Shown here one piece after another: positions 7,073 to 16,350 of a stretch of DNA of 64,000 nt (position 1 is the stretch's first letter; every line of letters starts with the position of its first letter). This DNA comes from Bradyrhizobium rifense (lineage in GTDB: Bacteria > Pseudomonadota > Alphaproteobacteria > Rhizobiales > Xanthobacteraceae). The notes under the pieces were generated by a model that had not been told where the DNA came from, did not search any database, and saw only the letters and a list, made by a program, of their open reading frames with translations. A program made the position numbers and the translations under genes. Location: the NCBI RefSeq assembly GCF_008123425.1, contig NZ_VSSS01000023.1, positions 80,728 through 144,727 on the forward strand. The letters are read 5' to 3'.

Positions 7073-8062
7073 TCAGCCCAGAACGTCCTGATTGATGATG
7101 TTCTGCCGGATCGGATCGCCGTCCAGCACACTCAGGATGTTGCGCGCGGTCTGCTCGCTCATGCGGCTCACCGCCTCCACGGTCACGCCGGCCACGTGCG
7201 GGGCCATGATGACGTTGGGCAGCGCGAACAGCGCATTGCTGACCGGCGGCGGTTCGACTTCGAACACGTCGATACCGGCACCGGCGAGCTTGCCGGAGAC
7301 CAGCGCGTCGTACAGCGCGGCCTCCTTCACGATGCCGCCGCGCGCGGTGTTGATGAGATAGGACTTCGGCTTCATCCGGGCGATCCGCGCTGCATCGAAC
7401 AGGCCGACCGTTTCCGGCGTCTTCGGGCAGTGGATGGTGACGAAGTCGGCGCTGGGCAGCGCCGCGTCGAGATCCGCGACCGGCTCGCAGCCGGCGGCCT
7501 TGATGTCGGCGGCGGGCTTGTAGGGATCGTAGACATGCACCTTCATTTCCATCGCCTGGCAGCGCTTGGCGGTGCGGGTGCCGATGCGGCCGAAGCCGAT
7601 GATCAGCACGGTCTTGCCGTAGAGATCGAACGGCAGCATGCCGAGCCGGTTGGCCCATTGGCCATCCCTGACGCAGGCGTGCATTTCATTCGCGCGTTTT
7701 GCCAGGGTCAGCATCATGAAAAGGGCCTGCTCGGCGACGGACGGTGAGTTCGCGCTGCCCGCAACCATCAGCGGCACCTTGCGGCGGGAGAGGGCGGGCA
7801 CGTCGACGGCGTCGTAGCCGACGCCGATGCGGGTCACCACCTTCATGTCCTTGGAGGCCTCGAGCTCGGTCTCGCCGAAAGCGGTGGCACCGAGTGCCAC
7901 ACCGTGAACCGGCGCATGGCTCTTCAGCAGGGCCTCAAAGTCCTTGGCGGAGATCAGGTTCGGAAACTCGATGAGCTCGATATCGTCCCGCTGGGTGAGG
8001 AGGGCGCGTGCCCCTTGCGACAAAGTTTGTGTAATGAAAATCTTCTTCTTGTTGGTCGTCAT
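7073..8062 (-). CDS. D-isomer-specific 2-hydroxyacid dehydrogenase, NAD-binding
   Basis: The 329-residue protein is a complete member of the D-2-hydroxyacid dehydrogenase family. The NAD-binding Rossmann motif is G-F-G-R-I-G (near residue 155) with the acidic cofactor-selecting region Y-D-P-Y after it. The catalytic triad is in place: Arg in I-N-T-A-R-G-G, Glu in F-E-V-E-P, His in A-P-H-V-A-G. Reactions of the family include phosphoglycerate, glycerate, hydroxypyruvate and formate dehydrogenation; the substrate is not determined. It is the last gene of a five-gene run after a sugar-type ABC transporter, 34 bases after the ATPase, which suggests it processes the imported compound or a product of it. 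Confidence 0.88.
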   Translation of the reverse strand: MTTNKKKIFITQTLSQGARALLTQRDDIELIEFPNLISAKDFEALLKSHAPVHGVALGATAFGETELEASKDMKVVTRIGVGYDAVDVPALSRRKVPLMVAGSANSPSVAEQALFMMLTLAKRANEMHACVRDGQWANRLGMLPFDLYGKTVLIIGFGRIGTRTAKRCQAMEMKVHVYDPYKPAADIKAAGCEPVADLDAALPSADFVTIHCPKTPETVGLFDAARIARMKPKSYLINTARGGIVKEAALYDALVSGKLAGAGIDVFEVEPPPVSNALFALPNVIMAPHVAGVTVEAVSRMSEQTARNILSVLDGDPIRQNIINQDVLG

Positions 8063-8096
8063 CGCTCCCCGCCTGCTAGCCTTTCTTGAGCCCGCG

Positions 8097-9197
8097 TCAC
8101 AGCACGACGCCGGTCTCCTCGTTTAGCAGGTGCATGTTGTTGAGGTCCATCGCCAAACGCATGGGAGCTCCGTCCTTGGCGCCGGCATTGGGATTGACGC
8201 GGCCGCAGACCGGCGTGCCGTCGAGCCCGAAATAGACCAGAGTCTCCATCCCCATCGGCTCGGTGACGTCGAGCACGGTGTCGAAGGTTTCGACGCCGGG
8301 CTCCAGATGCGCATTCGATTCCGTGAGGTGTTCAGGACGGACGCCGAGCAGCAGCTTGTCGGTGCGCGGCAACGCGTTGTAGCGGCCGGCCCTGGCGGGT
8401 GGCAGCGGGAACGAGATGCGGTCGGTCAAGCGGATGTTGAGCTTGCCGCCTGAATCCTCCAGCCGGCACGGGATAAAATTCATTGCGGGCGAGCCGATAA
8501 AGCCTGCAACAAAGCGTGTCGCTGGCTTGTGGTAGAGCTCGTTCGGCGTACCGATCTGCTCGATCCGTCCCTTGTTCATGACCACCACGCGGTCGGCCAG
8601 CGTCATCGCCTCGACCTGGTCGTGGGTGACGTAGACGGTCGTGGTGCGCACCTTCTGGTGCACCTTCTTGATCTCGATCCGCATCTGCACCCGCAGCTTG
8701 GCGTCGAGATTGGACAGCGGTTCGTCGAACAGGAAGACCTTTGGATTGCGCACGATGGCGCGCCCCATGGCGACGCGCTGGCGTTGGCCGCCGGAGAGCT
8801 GTTTTGGCTTGCGGTCGATCAGATCGGTGATGTCGAGCAGGCGTGCGGCTTCCGTCACCCGCGCCTTGATCTCGGCCTTCGGGTAGTGCTTCAGGCGCAG
8901 CCCGAACGACATGTTCTCGGCGACCGTCATGTGCGGGTAGAGCGCGTAGTTCTGGAACACCATGGCGATGTCGCGGTCCTTCGGCGGCACGTCGTTGACG
9001 ACGTCGCCCCCGATCATAATGTCGCCGTCGCTGATGTCCTCGAGGCCTGCGATCATGCGCAGCGTGGTCGACTTGCCGCAGCCGGAGGGTCCGACCAGCA
9101 CGATGAACTCGTGGTCGGCGATATCCAGGTCGATGCCGCGCACGGCTTCGACATCATCGTACCGCTTGACGACCTTCCGCAATGCAACGTCAGCCAT
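8097..9197 (-). CDS. ABC transporter ATPase, MalK/UgpC type
   Basis: The 366-residue ATPase has Walker [10 protein letters not shown] (near residue 38), Q-loop [10 protein letters not shown], signature [17 protein letters not shown], and Walker [16 protein letters not shown], then the H-loop T-H-D-Q. The extra ~130 residues at the C-terminus form the TOBE/OB domain of the MalK-type (CUT1) ATPases. It energises import by the two permeases encoded upstream. It starts six bases after the end of the second permease gene. Confidence 0.92.
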   Translation of the reverse strand: MADVALRKVVKRYDDVEAVRGIDLDIADHEFIVLVGPSGCGKSTTLRMIAGLEDISDGDIMIGGDVVNDVPPKDRDIAMVFQNYALYPHMTVAENMSFGLRLKHYPKAEIKARVTEAARLLDITDLIDRKPKQLSGGQRQRVAMGRAIVRNPKVFLFDEPLSNLDAKLRVQMRIEIKKVHQKVRTTTVYVTHDQVEAMTLADRVVVMNKGRIEQIGTPNELYHKPATRFVAGFIGSPAMNFIPCRLEDSGGKLNIRLTDRISFPLPPARAGRYNALPRTDKLLLGVRPEHLTESNAHLEPGVETFDTVLDVTEPMGMETLVYFGLDGTPVCGRVNPNAGAKDGAPMRLAMDLNNMHLLNEETGVVL

Positions 9198-9203
9198 GAG
9201 ACA

Positions 9204-10109
9204 TCAACCCTTTGTCGCGCCGGCGGTCAGGCCGGCAATGTAGTAGTCCATCAGGAAGGCGTAGATGATCAGCGGCGGTGCTGCGCCGAGCAGTGCGCCG
9301 GTCATGATCTGCCCCCAGTTGAAGACGTCGCCCTTGATCAGCGTGGTGGTGATGCCGACCGGCAGCACCAGCTGGTCGATCGACGTCGTGAACACCAGGG
9401 GATAGAGGAACTGGGCCCAGGACACCGTGAAGGCAAAGATGGTCGCCGCGATCAGGCCGGGAAGCGCCACCGGAATGAAGATCCGCAGCAGGGTCTGGAG
9501 CCAGGAGGCGCCGTCGATGATCGCGGCCTCGTCGAGCTCCTTCGGGATCGAGGCGAAATAGCCGATCATGATCCAGGTACAGAACGGCACCGTCAGCGTC
9601 GGATAGACGAATAGCAGCACGTACCATCGGTTCAGGAGTGTGATGCCGGTGATGTCCTGAACCAGCGCCAGCATCTTGAACAGCGGGATGAAGAGGAGGC
9701 TGTCCGGGACCAGGTAGGTCAGGAACACGCCGGTCGCGAGCGTCGTCGAGCCCCAGAACTTCATCCGCGCGAGCGCGAAGGCGGCAGGGATGCTGATCAG
9801 CATCGTGACGAGCACAACCACCAGCGACACGATGGTCGAATTCCAGAAGAACCGGAGGAATTGGCTCGACGTCAGCAGTTCGACATAGTTCGCCAGCGTC
9901 GGGTGGAACACCCACCACGGATTGGTCGCAGCCGAGATCTCCGCGCTGCTCTTGAGCGAGGTGATCACCATGTACAGCGGCGGCGTCAGAAAGAAGATCG
10001 CAAACAGCACCAGGAAGAAATAGGACCAGCGCAGCGCCCAAGTACGGTCCCGGCTCATGCTGCCGAGTTTGCGGGTTGGTCCGGCCTTGTCGATCGCGAT
10101 TGTGCTCAT
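9204..10109 (-). CDS. Carbohydrate ABC transporter permease (MalG-like)
   Basis: The 301-residue integral membrane protein has about six hydrophobic segments and the EAA loop for docking the ATPase: E-L-D-E-A-A-I-I-D-G-A-S-W-L-Q-T-L-L-R-I (near residue 205). The first helix follows a basic cytoplasmic N-terminus. It is the second permease of a CUT1 importer. The ATG at 10109 overlaps the stop of the first permease by one base, so the two are translated in concert. Confidence 0.9.
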   Translation of the reverse strand: MSTIAIDKAGPTRKLGSMSRDRTWALRWSYFFLVLFAIFFLTPPLYMVITSLKSSAEISAATNPWWVFHPTLANYVELLTSSQFLRFFWNSTIVSLVVVLVTMLISIPAAFALARMKFWGSTTLATGVFLTYLVPDSLLFIPLFKMLALVQDITGITLLNRWYVLLFVYPTLTVPFCTWIMIGYFASIPKELDEAAIIDGASWLQTLLRIFIPVALPGLIAATIFAFTVSWAQFLYPLVFTTSIDQLVLPVGITTTLIKGDVFNWGQIMTGALLGAAPPLIIYAFLMDYYIAGLTAGATKG

Positions 10110-11047
10110 CAGGATTCGTTCCCGCGTTTGTTGACGTCGCGCAGGATGAAGATCGCTGCGACGGCGAGGATCGGGACCATAAATAACGAGACGCTGGCAC
10201 CGAGCGGAATGTCGTTGCTCTCGATGCCGACCCGGAACGCATAGGTGGCAAAGATCTGGGTCTGGTCGAGAGGCCCGCCTGAGGTCAGGATGCGGACGAT
10301 GTCGAAATTGGCGAAGGTGACGATCAGCGAGAACAGCGTCGTGATCGCGATGATGTTGCGCATCATCGGCAGCGTTATGAACCAGATCTTCTGCCACCAA
10401 TTGGCGCCGTCGATTGCGGCGGCCTCGTAGAGCTGGTCCGGCACCGATTTCAGCGCCGCCAGATACATGATCAGGAAGAACGGCGCGCCGTACCAGACGT
10501 TGACGAGGATGACGGAAAAGCGCGCCCAGGCGGCATCGCCGAGCCAGTTGATGGGACCGATGCCGAAAAATGAGAGCGTGTAGTTGAACGCGCTGTAGGA
10601 TGGGTCGAACAGCCACAGCCAGGCGAGCGTGCTCATCGCCGGCGGGATCACCCAGGGCACCAGCAGCATGCCGCGCCATTTGCGCTGGCCCTTGGCCGGT
10701 ATGTTGTGCACGAAATGCGCGACGATGAAGCCGATCAGCGCCTTGAAGAACACGGCGGTAACCGCAAAGATGCAGGACTGCTTCACCACCATCCAGAACG
10801 TCTCGCGCTTGAACAGGAAGGTGAAGTTGCCGAAGCCGACGAATTTCTGCATCGACTTGTTCAGCGTCGCGAGGTGGATCGAGAACAAGGCAGGGTAAAG
10901 CACGAACAGTGCGATCAGCAGGATCAGCGGCAGCGTCAGGAAGAACGCCACAGTCGATTTCCGCTTCAACGCATTGTGCAGGCCCGTCCGTTTGCGCGCG
11001 CTCGCCGTGCGGGCGACGCGACCGTGCTCAACGACGACATCGGCCAT
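10109..11047 (-). CDS. Carbohydrate ABC transporter permease (MalF-like)
   Basis: This 312-residue membrane protein has a basic N-terminal region (R-K-R-T...L-K-R-K), then six hydrophobic segments starting with V-A-F-F-L-T-L-P-L-I-L-L-I-A-L-F. The EAA loop reads Q-L-Y-E-A-A-A-I-D-G-A-N-W-W-Q-K-I-W-F. It partners the downstream permease to form the channel. A long imperfect hairpin (11142-11193) separates it from the gene for the binding protein. Confidence 0.9.
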   Translation of the reverse strand: MADVVVEHGRVARTASARKRTGLHNALKRKSTVAFFLTLPLILLIALFVLYPALFSIHLATLNKSMQKFVGFGNFTFLFKRETFWMVVKQSCIFAVTAVFFKALIGFIVAHFVHNIPAKGQRKWRGMLLVPWVIPPAMSTLAWLWLFDPSYSAFNYTLSFFGIGPINWLGDAAWARFSVILVNVWYGAPFFLIMYLAALKSVPDQLYEAAAIDGANWWQKIWFITLPMMRNIIAITTLFSLIVTFANFDIVRILTSGGPLDQTQIFATYAFRVGIESNDIPLGASVSLFMVPILAVAAIFILRDVNKRGNES

Positions 11048-11141
11048 GTCAGTTTCCTTGGGTCAAGCTTCCTTGCGGAATGTCCAACGGCGAAGCCGGC
11101 ACCTGCGTGTCGGCCCAATCTGGTCAAGTCCACCGAACGGC

Positions 11142-11193
11142 GGGGTGCCCTGGCGGCTCACGCTGGGATGCGTGAACCGCCGTGGCACACCCC
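11142..11193 (-). promoter_or_regulatory. Intergenic hairpin between binding-protein and permease genes
   Basis: An imperfect inverted repeat pairs GGGGTGCC...TGGCGGCTCACGC with GCGTGAACCGCC...GGCACACCCC. It follows the SBP stop by a few bases. Such stems commonly protect the 3' end of binding-protein messages so that more SBP than permease is made; that role is inferred. Confidence 0.5.
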
Positions 11194-11196
11194 GGC

Positions 11197-12537
11197 TTAG
11201 GTTCGCATGAAGCCTTCACACTCGCCTTCGCCCCAGGCGAGCGCGGTCTCCAACTTTTCCCCCTGCGCAAAGCGCAGCGCCATCTTGGTCAGCGTGGCCT
11301 GCGCGTAGATCTGCTGGGCGATCTTCGGCGGCGCCGGAGAGGCCGCAATCGACAGCGTCTGATGATTGTAGGGATTTGGATAGTGATAGAGCGTGCCCTT
11401 CGGCGGGCCTACCTCGGCCCAGGTCTTCAGCGTCGTCATCTTTGCATAAGCCGGCAAATCGTAGCCGCCGCTCGCCGCGACGAACTTTTCGATCGATGAC
11501 GGCTGTGACAGAAAAGCGAGAAGGCTCTTGGCCGATGCCTTGTTCTTGGAGAAATTCCAGAGACCCCAGAAATAGGGCAGGAACGGCGCGTACCGGCCCT
11601 TAGGACCGGAGGGGAAGCCGTGCGTCCAGCATTGCTCGGCGACCTGCGGCGCGTCGCGCTTGGCCACCGCCCAGGCGCTCGGCGGATTCATGATGAGGGC
11701 GCCGCGGCCGGAGATCAGCCATTTGTTGTTCGAGGCATCGTCCCAGGACGGTGCGTCCGGCGGCAGGAAGGCGATCAGCTTCTTGTAATATTCGAGCGCC
11801 TGGCGAACCTCATCGGTCTTCACCGTGACATCGCCCTTGGCGTTGACGAGTTCGGCGCCGAACGATTGGAAGATGGCGCCCGCGGTATCGACGCTGTCAG
11901 TGGTCTCGCCGAGACCGATTCCGAATGGGAAACCTGCCTTCTGGCAGGCTTCCGCCGCCTTCAGGAATGTGTCCATATTCCAGCTATCGGCCTTGGGCGG
12001 CGCGCCGACGGGGTACAGTTCCTGGACGTCGATCCCCGCATGCTTCTTCATCAGGTCGATGCGCGAGCAGGGCCCCTTGATCTGGCTCCCCGGGGTTGCG
12101 GGGACAGCAAGCCATTTGCCGTCGGCCTTGCCGAGATATTTGACCGTATCGTTGACCTCACCGTTCTGCTTGATCGCCTCCTCGACCACGTCGTTCACCG
12201 GTTCAAACTGCTCGGCGTAAGCATGCGGCCACCAGGTGTACATCTGAAGAATGTCGTGACCGGATTTGGCCTGCGCTTCGGCCGCGACCGTCAGCTCGAT
12301 CTTCTTGTTGTTGCTGGTGATGTAATCGATGGAGACTTCGACCTTCTCCTTTTCAGCCCATTCCTTGACCATGGCGGTGGAGGCGTCGTTGGCGCCGGGC
12401 ACCCAATGGTCCCAGAAGCCGATCGAGAGTTTGCCGGCGGCGTAAGCGCCTCGGACATAGGGCGCCGCGATCAGCGCCGTGGAGGACATTGCAGTGGCAG
12501 CTACAAATTGACGTCGCGTCAGTGTCTTGCGTGACAT
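11197..12537 (-). CDS. ABC transporter solute-binding protein (family 1), Tat-exported
   Basis: The 446-residue protein starts MSRKTLTRRQFVAATAMSS. The twin Arg followed by Q-F and a weakly hydrophobic stretch ending A-Y-A is a Tat signal. The mature protein has the SBP_bac_1 fold: F-W-D-H-W-V-P-G near residue 43, repeating alpha/beta lobes, and P-A-T-P-G-S-Q then I-D-L-M-K-K-H as expected. It captures the substrate for the two permeases and the ATPase. It is the first gene of the operon; the intergenic region upstream is 469 bases. Ligand unknown; family-1 proteins in such CUT1 operons usually bind sugars or polyols. Confidence 0.88.
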   Translation of the reverse strand: MSRKTLTRRQFVAATAMSSTALIAAPYVRGAYAAGKLSIGFWDHWVPGANDASTAMVKEWAEKEKVEVSIDYITSNNKKIELTVAAEAQAKSGHDILQMYTWWPHAYAEQFEPVNDVVEEAIKQNGEVNDTVKYLGKADGKWLAVPATPGSQIKGPCSRIDLMKKHAGIDVQELYPVGAPPKADSWNMDTFLKAAEACQKAGFPFGIGLGETTDSVDTAGAIFQSFGAELVNAKGDVTVKTDEVRQALEYYKKLIAFLPPDAPSWDDASNNKWLISGRGALIMNPPSAWAVAKRDAPQVAEQCWTHGFPSGPKGRYAPFLPYFWGLWNFSKNKASAKSLLAFLSQPSSIEKFVAASGGYDLPAYAKMTTLKTWAEVGPPKGTLYHYPNPYNHQTLSIAASPAPPKIAQQIYAQATLTKMALRFAQGEKLETALAWGEGECEGFMRT

Positions 12538-13006
12538 CTCGTTTCCTCGCCTTGGTGTGTTTTATTGTTCTGTCGTTTCCTCTGACTTTCCTGAGTTTGT
12601 TTTTGATTTTGTTGTTGGACGTTTCTTATTAGCGTCGTCATCCCTGCGGCAAATCGCGCGGGGACGCGGCAAATTGGTAGCGCGATCAGACCACGATTGA
12701 TTGCGTCTGTCGAGAAAGCCGAATGCCTCGCGCTCTAGAACTAACGTTGTGTACGAAATGATCGCGGCCTGCGTCGGTGGTGGGCTGTGGCTGCTCTTAT
12801 TGCGACGCACACTTCGGCGTGCGACGGCTGGAGACGATCCGTGCGCAATTACGCCGCAGTTCCGAATAAGCCTGCATAACCGCTTCGCGCCACAGGCCTT
12901 TCAAAGGGGGACAGCGATGGTCCGCGCCTAGACCTCGGTGTCGCGAAAACGGTAGAGTTGCAACCGGCAGGAGGCCTGCCGTTTCCCAGAAGGCAAGCAG
13001 ATCGAC
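12538..13006. other. Intergenic region between divergent transcription units
   Basis: Contains the divergent start regions for the minus-strand ABC operon and the plus-strand Spy/CpxP-like gene. The part near 12545-12640 is unusually T-rich on the plus strand for this GC-rich genome. I see no supported gene, RNA or clear operator in it. Confidence 0.6.
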
Positions 13007-13831
13007 ATGAAGACCCAAATGATCCCCCCGACGCCGCCTGCGCGGCTTGGCCTGCGACGTTGGCTCGCGCTCGGCTCCGTGCTGACAGTGCTGATTGGCG
13101 CGGCCGCGGTTGCGAATGCACAAGGTTTGGTCAAGGGCGTTCAGGATGGGGCCGCGGCCGGTAACAAAGCGGCGGGTCCCGTTGGTGGCGTCCTTGGCGG
13201 TGCCATCGGCGGCGTAGTCGGCGTCTTCACCGGCGTGCTGGGCGTCAACAACAATAATGGCCAGGCGCCGGCTGCCAAGGATGCGAACAAGGATGCCAGC
13301 AAGGACGCATCCAAGGATGCGAAGGACTCCAAGCAGCCGGGCGGCGCCAAGGATGCCAAGGGCGCCAAGGACAATGCCAAGGGCGGCAAGGGTGCCAAGG
13401 CGACCAAGGAAGCCAAGAACACGCCCCAGGACAACGAGGACGTCACCGTCCTGACCCAGCCCGGCGCGCCGCAGCTGACCGCGGACCAGATCGTCTCCAA
13501 CAGCGATTCCTATATCGAGCGCATCAAGAAGGAGCTGAACCTGACCCCCGATCAGGAAAAGCACTGGTTCGGCTTCTCCAGCGCCATGCACTATCTCGGG
13601 CATAATGGCGCCGAGCGGCTCAACCTGCGGATGGAGCGCGCCAAGCGCGATCCGCCCGACGACATCATCGAGCAGATGCGCAACGAGTCGCAATTCCTGA
13701 TCGACCGCGCCGCCGATCAGCGCAATGTCGCCGATGCTGCCGAACCGTTGTTCTCGAGCCTCGATGACAAGCAGAAGCAGGTGTTCATCGAGGAGATGGT
13801 TCGGCTCAGCCATGAGCGCGGCCTGGATTGA
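13007..13831 (+). CDS. Exported Spy/CpxP-like (LTXXQ) protein
   Basis: This 274-residue protein starts MKTQMIPPTPPARLG with a hydrophobic segment at about residues 22-44 ending A-N-A-Q, a signal peptide. Next come a glycine-rich segment with G-x-x-x-G-G-x-x-G-G repeats (residues about 55-85), a Lys/Asp/Ala low-complexity linker (85-145), and a helical C-terminal domain with N-L-T-P-D-Q-E-K-H-W, which matches the LTXXQ motif of Spy/CpxP periplasmic chaperones or stress sensors. The glycine zipper-like stretch could insert in the membrane. A role in envelope stress is inferred from the motif only. Confidence 0.8.
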   Translation: MKTQMIPPTPPARLGLRRWLALGSVLTVLIGAAAVANAQGLVKGVQDGAAAGNKAAGPVGGVLGGAIGGVVGVFTGVLGVNNNNGQAPAAKDANKDASKDASKDAKDSKQPGGAKDAKGAKDNAKGGKGAKATKEAKNTPQDNEDVTVLTQPGAPQLTADQIVSNSDSYIERIKKELNLTPDQEKHWFGFSSAMHYLGHNGAERLNLRMERAKRDPPDDIIEQMRNESQFLIDRAADQRNVADAAEPLFSSLDDKQKQVFIEEMVRLSHERGLD

Positions 13832-13941
13832 TCAAGCTTGAGTTGGATTGCATGCATTCGTGGAATTTGAAGCCCACGAATTCGTGAATCCTTCTCGCAA
13901 ATCGGGTATGCTTATCTCCGCAAGATGGCTGCGGGGTTGAT

Positions 13942-14319
13942 ATGGCGGACGGACTCTCCGTTTTCCTGGTCGAAGACGAGGCGTTGATCCGGATGATGAT
14001 GGCTGACATGGTGGAGGAACTTGGCCACCATGTCGTCGCAGAAGCGGACAATGTGCGCGATGCGAGCGCTTTTGCGATGACCGCGCAGTACGATTTCGCG
14101 ATCCTCGACATCAATCTGATGGGCGTTTACGTCGATCCGGTCGCCGATTTGATCGAGCGCCGCGGCAAGCCGTTTTTGTTCGCGACGGGCTATGGGCCGG
14201 AATTGTTGCCGTCGTTGCTCCGGCGCCGGCCGATTTTGCGCAAGCCGATTGCGCTCGACCAGCTCAAGATCATGATCGACTCGCTGTTTCCGGATGCGCC
14301 GGCCAAGGCATCGTACTGA
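13942..14319 (+). CDS. Single-domain response regulator
   Basis: The 125-residue protein is a stand-alone receiver domain. The acidic pair is E11-D12, the phospho-acceptor is D56 in F-A-I-L-D-I-N-L-M-G, the switch Thr is T82 in F-A-T-G-Y-G, and the conserved Lys is K101 in L-R-K-P-I. There is no output domain, so it probably acts by protein contact or as a phosphate sink, like CheY or the Sma0114-type stand-alone receivers of rhizobia. No histidine kinase is next to it. A bidirectional terminator lies at 14398-14426. Confidence 0.9.
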   Translation: MADGLSVFLVEDEALIRMMMADMVEELGHHVVAEADNVRDASAFAMTAQYDFAILDINLMGVYVDPVADLIERRGKPFLFATGYGPELLPSLLRRRPILRKPIALDQLKIMIDSLFPDAPAKASY

Positions 14320-14360
14320 TCCAGGGCGCCACACTGACATTGTCAACGATCGAGAGGCGA

Positions 14361-14398
14361 TCAACGAAGACTTGGTCAACGAAGACTTGGTCAACGAA
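14361..14398. repeat. 15-bp tandem repeat
   Basis: TCAACGAAGACTTGG occurs twice in a row followed by a partial third copy, between the response regulator and the terminator. It is short and may be slippage; no function is claimed. Confidence 0.6.
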
Positions 14399-14426
14399 AA
14401 TGGCCGCCCGACAGGGGCGGCCATTT
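14398..14426. terminator. Bidirectional terminator
   Basis: A perfect 12-bp stem (AAATGGCCGCCC and complement) with a GACAG loop sits between the convergent response regulator and a small minus-strand gene. A/T-rich ends on both arms suit termination in both directions. Confidence 0.75.
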
Positions 14427-14449
14427 GGGACGGAAGGTCCGTCAGTGTC

Positions 14450-14605
14450 TCACATCAGGCCGGCGCTGAGGTCAACGCCGTGTGCCATCAGGCTGAACGA
14501 GGCGATGAGCCCCAGGCCGCAGAAGATGATAATGGCTTTAAAAGAATAATCGGTCGACCGGGTCTGGATGGCAGCCGGCATTTCGGCGAGCGAAATCATG
14601 CTCAT
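14450..14605 (-). CDS. Small single-pass membrane protein
   Basis: A 51-residue protein with one hydrophobic segment (A-I-I-I-F-C-G-L-G-L-I-A-S-F-S-L-M, about residues 25-41) after a polar N-terminus. The ATG at 14605 has GGGGGG seven bases upstream, much better placed than the ATG two codons earlier. Small single-pass proteins like this are common in Bradyrhizobium and mostly unassigned. Confidence 0.7.
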   Translation of the reverse strand: MSMISLAEMPAAIQTRSTDYSFKAIIIFCGLGLIASFSLMAHGVDLSAGLM

Positions 14606-14750
14606 GTTCATTCCCCCCTTGTTGATCCTGAATTGCATCAGGTGAGGGAACTCTTAGAGCAAAAAGTTTGACATAGGCTTGCGAGAGATCCTTAACGGAA
14701 TCGCAATCGATCGCGGACTCGCAACCGGCCGACAGGAGGTCCTGCAAGCC

Positions 14751-14954
14751 TTAGTTGCGGCCGGCCTTCAGCACCTTGGCGATGGTATGGGCCGTCATGG
14801 CGGCGCGATCCGAGGCACGCTGGGCCGCCAACCGGTCCCGGGCCTTCTCCTCGATCAGCAGCTCGATCAGCGCCATGCGCTTGTCGTCATCGTCTGCCTC
14901 GGTCAGCAGCCGGTGATAGCGGTGATAGTCGAAGCCCACATCCTGCTTACGCAT
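14751..14954 (-). CDS. Small hypothetical helical protein
   Basis: A 67-residue protein, MRKQDVGFDYHRYHRLLTEA, rich in Asp, Arg, Ala and Leu and predicted fully helical (L-L-T-E-A-D-D-D-D-K-R-M-A-L-I-E-L-L-I-E-E-K-A-R-D-R-L-A). Codon use matches the genome. No family is recognised. An 8-bp inverted repeat lies about 40 bases upstream of its start. Confidence 0.65.
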   Translation of the reverse strand: MRKQDVGFDYHRYHRLLTEADDDDKRMALIELLIEEKARDRLAAQRASDRAAMTAHTIAKVLKAGRN

Positions 14955-14991
14955 GTCACGCCCCCGTGCCTACGCCACACACAGGCGCGAA

Positions 14992-15011
14992 TTGTTTCCC
15001 ATCGGAAACAA
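14992..15011. promoter_or_regulatory. Inverted repeat, possible operator
   Basis: TTGTTTCC-CATC-GGAAACAA is a perfect 8-bp inverted repeat located 38-57 bases upstream of the 67-residue gene. It could be a repressor operator. A general-stress (EcfG) promoter was considered because GGAAAC is present, but the spacing to a CGTT-type element does not fit. Confidence 0.35.
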
Positions 15012-15098
15012 CGGGGCAAGCACGATCCTACGTGGAACCGCGTGTACGCTGCAATCAGCTGTGAATTGCTTAACGGAAGGTGCGAGGGCGGGCGCGCT

Positions 15099-16073
15099 TC
15101 AGTCCAGATTGTGGTCGGCGAACATCTTCAGGCCGACGAAGCTCGCGTCGGGCTTCACGACGAGACGGGTCGGGATGTTGCGCAAATAGTCCTGGAAGCG
15201 CCCTTTGGCTTCGAAACGCGCGCGGAACGCTGAAGCCGAAAGGAACTCCGGAAAGCGCGGCACGATTCCGCCGGCAATGTAGACGCCGCCTCTGGAGCCG
15301 AAGGTCACCGCAAGATTGCCGGCGACCGAGCCGAGGATCTCGCAAAACATCTCCAGCGTCGCGCGGCTGAGCTCGCAAGTCCCGTCCAGCGCCGCCCTGG
15401 TGATCGCTGCCGCATCGCGTTGCGGCACCTGGGCTTGGTCGACCTCGGCCATCGCTTCATAGAGGGATTGCAGCCCGGAGCCGGACAGGGCGCCGCGCTC
15501 GATGGAGACATGGCCAAAGCGCCGGCGCATGGCGGCGATCACACGCTCCTCGCGCTCGTTCTCCGCCGGGAGCGTAGCGTGACCGGCCTCCGTGACGACG
15601 GCCAGCCGGGAGCCGTGACGCTCGACCAGGCAGGAGACGCCGAAACCCGTCCCGGGCCCGACCACCAGCAGCGGCTCCCCGGACATGCCGTCCTGGCCGC
15701 CGAGCGGAATCAGGTCCGCCGGCTGCAAGGCCGGCAGGGACCAGGCCACCACCTCGAAATCGTTGAGCACGTGGACACTGTCGAAGCCAAGCGCCGGCTG
15801 GAGCTCGTTGCCGTCGATCACCCAGGGGCTGTTGGTCATGACGCAGCGATTGTTGGTGACGGGACCGGCGACGGCGAGGACGGCCCTGGCCGGCTTCTCG
15901 CTGTCGGCCCGCCGCAGCACGTCGACGATGGCTTCGCGGACCGTCGGATGGTCAGCGACTTTCACATAGTCGATCGCGCCGATCTGCTCGCCATTGCTCA
16001 GCGCGAAGCGCGCATTGGTGCCGCCGATATCGGCGAGAAGAATGTTGCCTGTCTTGCCGATACTCATGACCAT
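15099..16073 (-). CDS. glk: Glucokinase
   Basis: The 324-residue protein is a complete Glk-family kinase that makes glucose 6-phosphate from glucose and ATP in the cytoplasm. The N-terminal phosphate loop is L-L-A-D-I-G-G-T-N-A-R-F (residues about 12-23). Other family marks are A-V-A-G-P-V (near 68), N-D-F-E-V-V-A-W-S (near 105), V-G-P-G-T-G-F-G-V (near 138) and E-A-G-H-A-T-L-P. An alternative start lies two codons in (MSIGKTGN). No sugar transporter is adjacent. It feeds the Entner-Doudoroff route typical of rhizobia. Confidence 0.92.
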   Translation of the reverse strand: MVMSIGKTGNILLADIGGTNARFALSNGEQIGAIDYVKVADHPTVREAIVDVLRRADSEKPARAVLAVAGPVTNNRCVMTNSPWVIDGNELQPALGFDSVHVLNDFEVVAWSLPALQPADLIPLGGQDGMSGEPLLVVGPGTGFGVSCLVERHGSRLAVVTEAGHATLPAENEREERVIAAMRRRFGHVSIERGALSGSGLQSLYEAMAEVDQAQVPQRDAAAITRAALDGTCELSRATLEMFCEILGSVAGNLAVTFGSRGGVYIAGGIVPRFPEFLSASAFRARFEAKGRFQDYLRNIPTRLVVKPDASFVGLKMFADHNLD

Positions 16074-16350
16074 TTGGCTGCCGTAGCCTTGCAGGCTTTG
16101 GGAACCCTTTCCTCCACACCTTCGCCGCGATCCGCATGGCGCGGATATCAGAGATTCCGCCCTCAGGTACAGCTAGTCAACACGGACGAGGCCAAAGCGT
16201 TGCATCCAGGTGGGGATCAGCGCGGGGATCAGCCGGCCGTTTGCGCGACATCGTTGCAGGGTGTCGGAGGTTGCGAAGCCGCGCGGGAAGATCGACATTG
16301 CAGGCAGCGATTGGCGCCGATTGCGCCGGACGGACGAGATGGGGTCTGCG

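Noticed and set aside
14955..15060. EcfG (general stress) promoter before the 67-residue gene
   Set aside because: GGAAAC is present but no CGTT-type element occurs at 16-17 bases.
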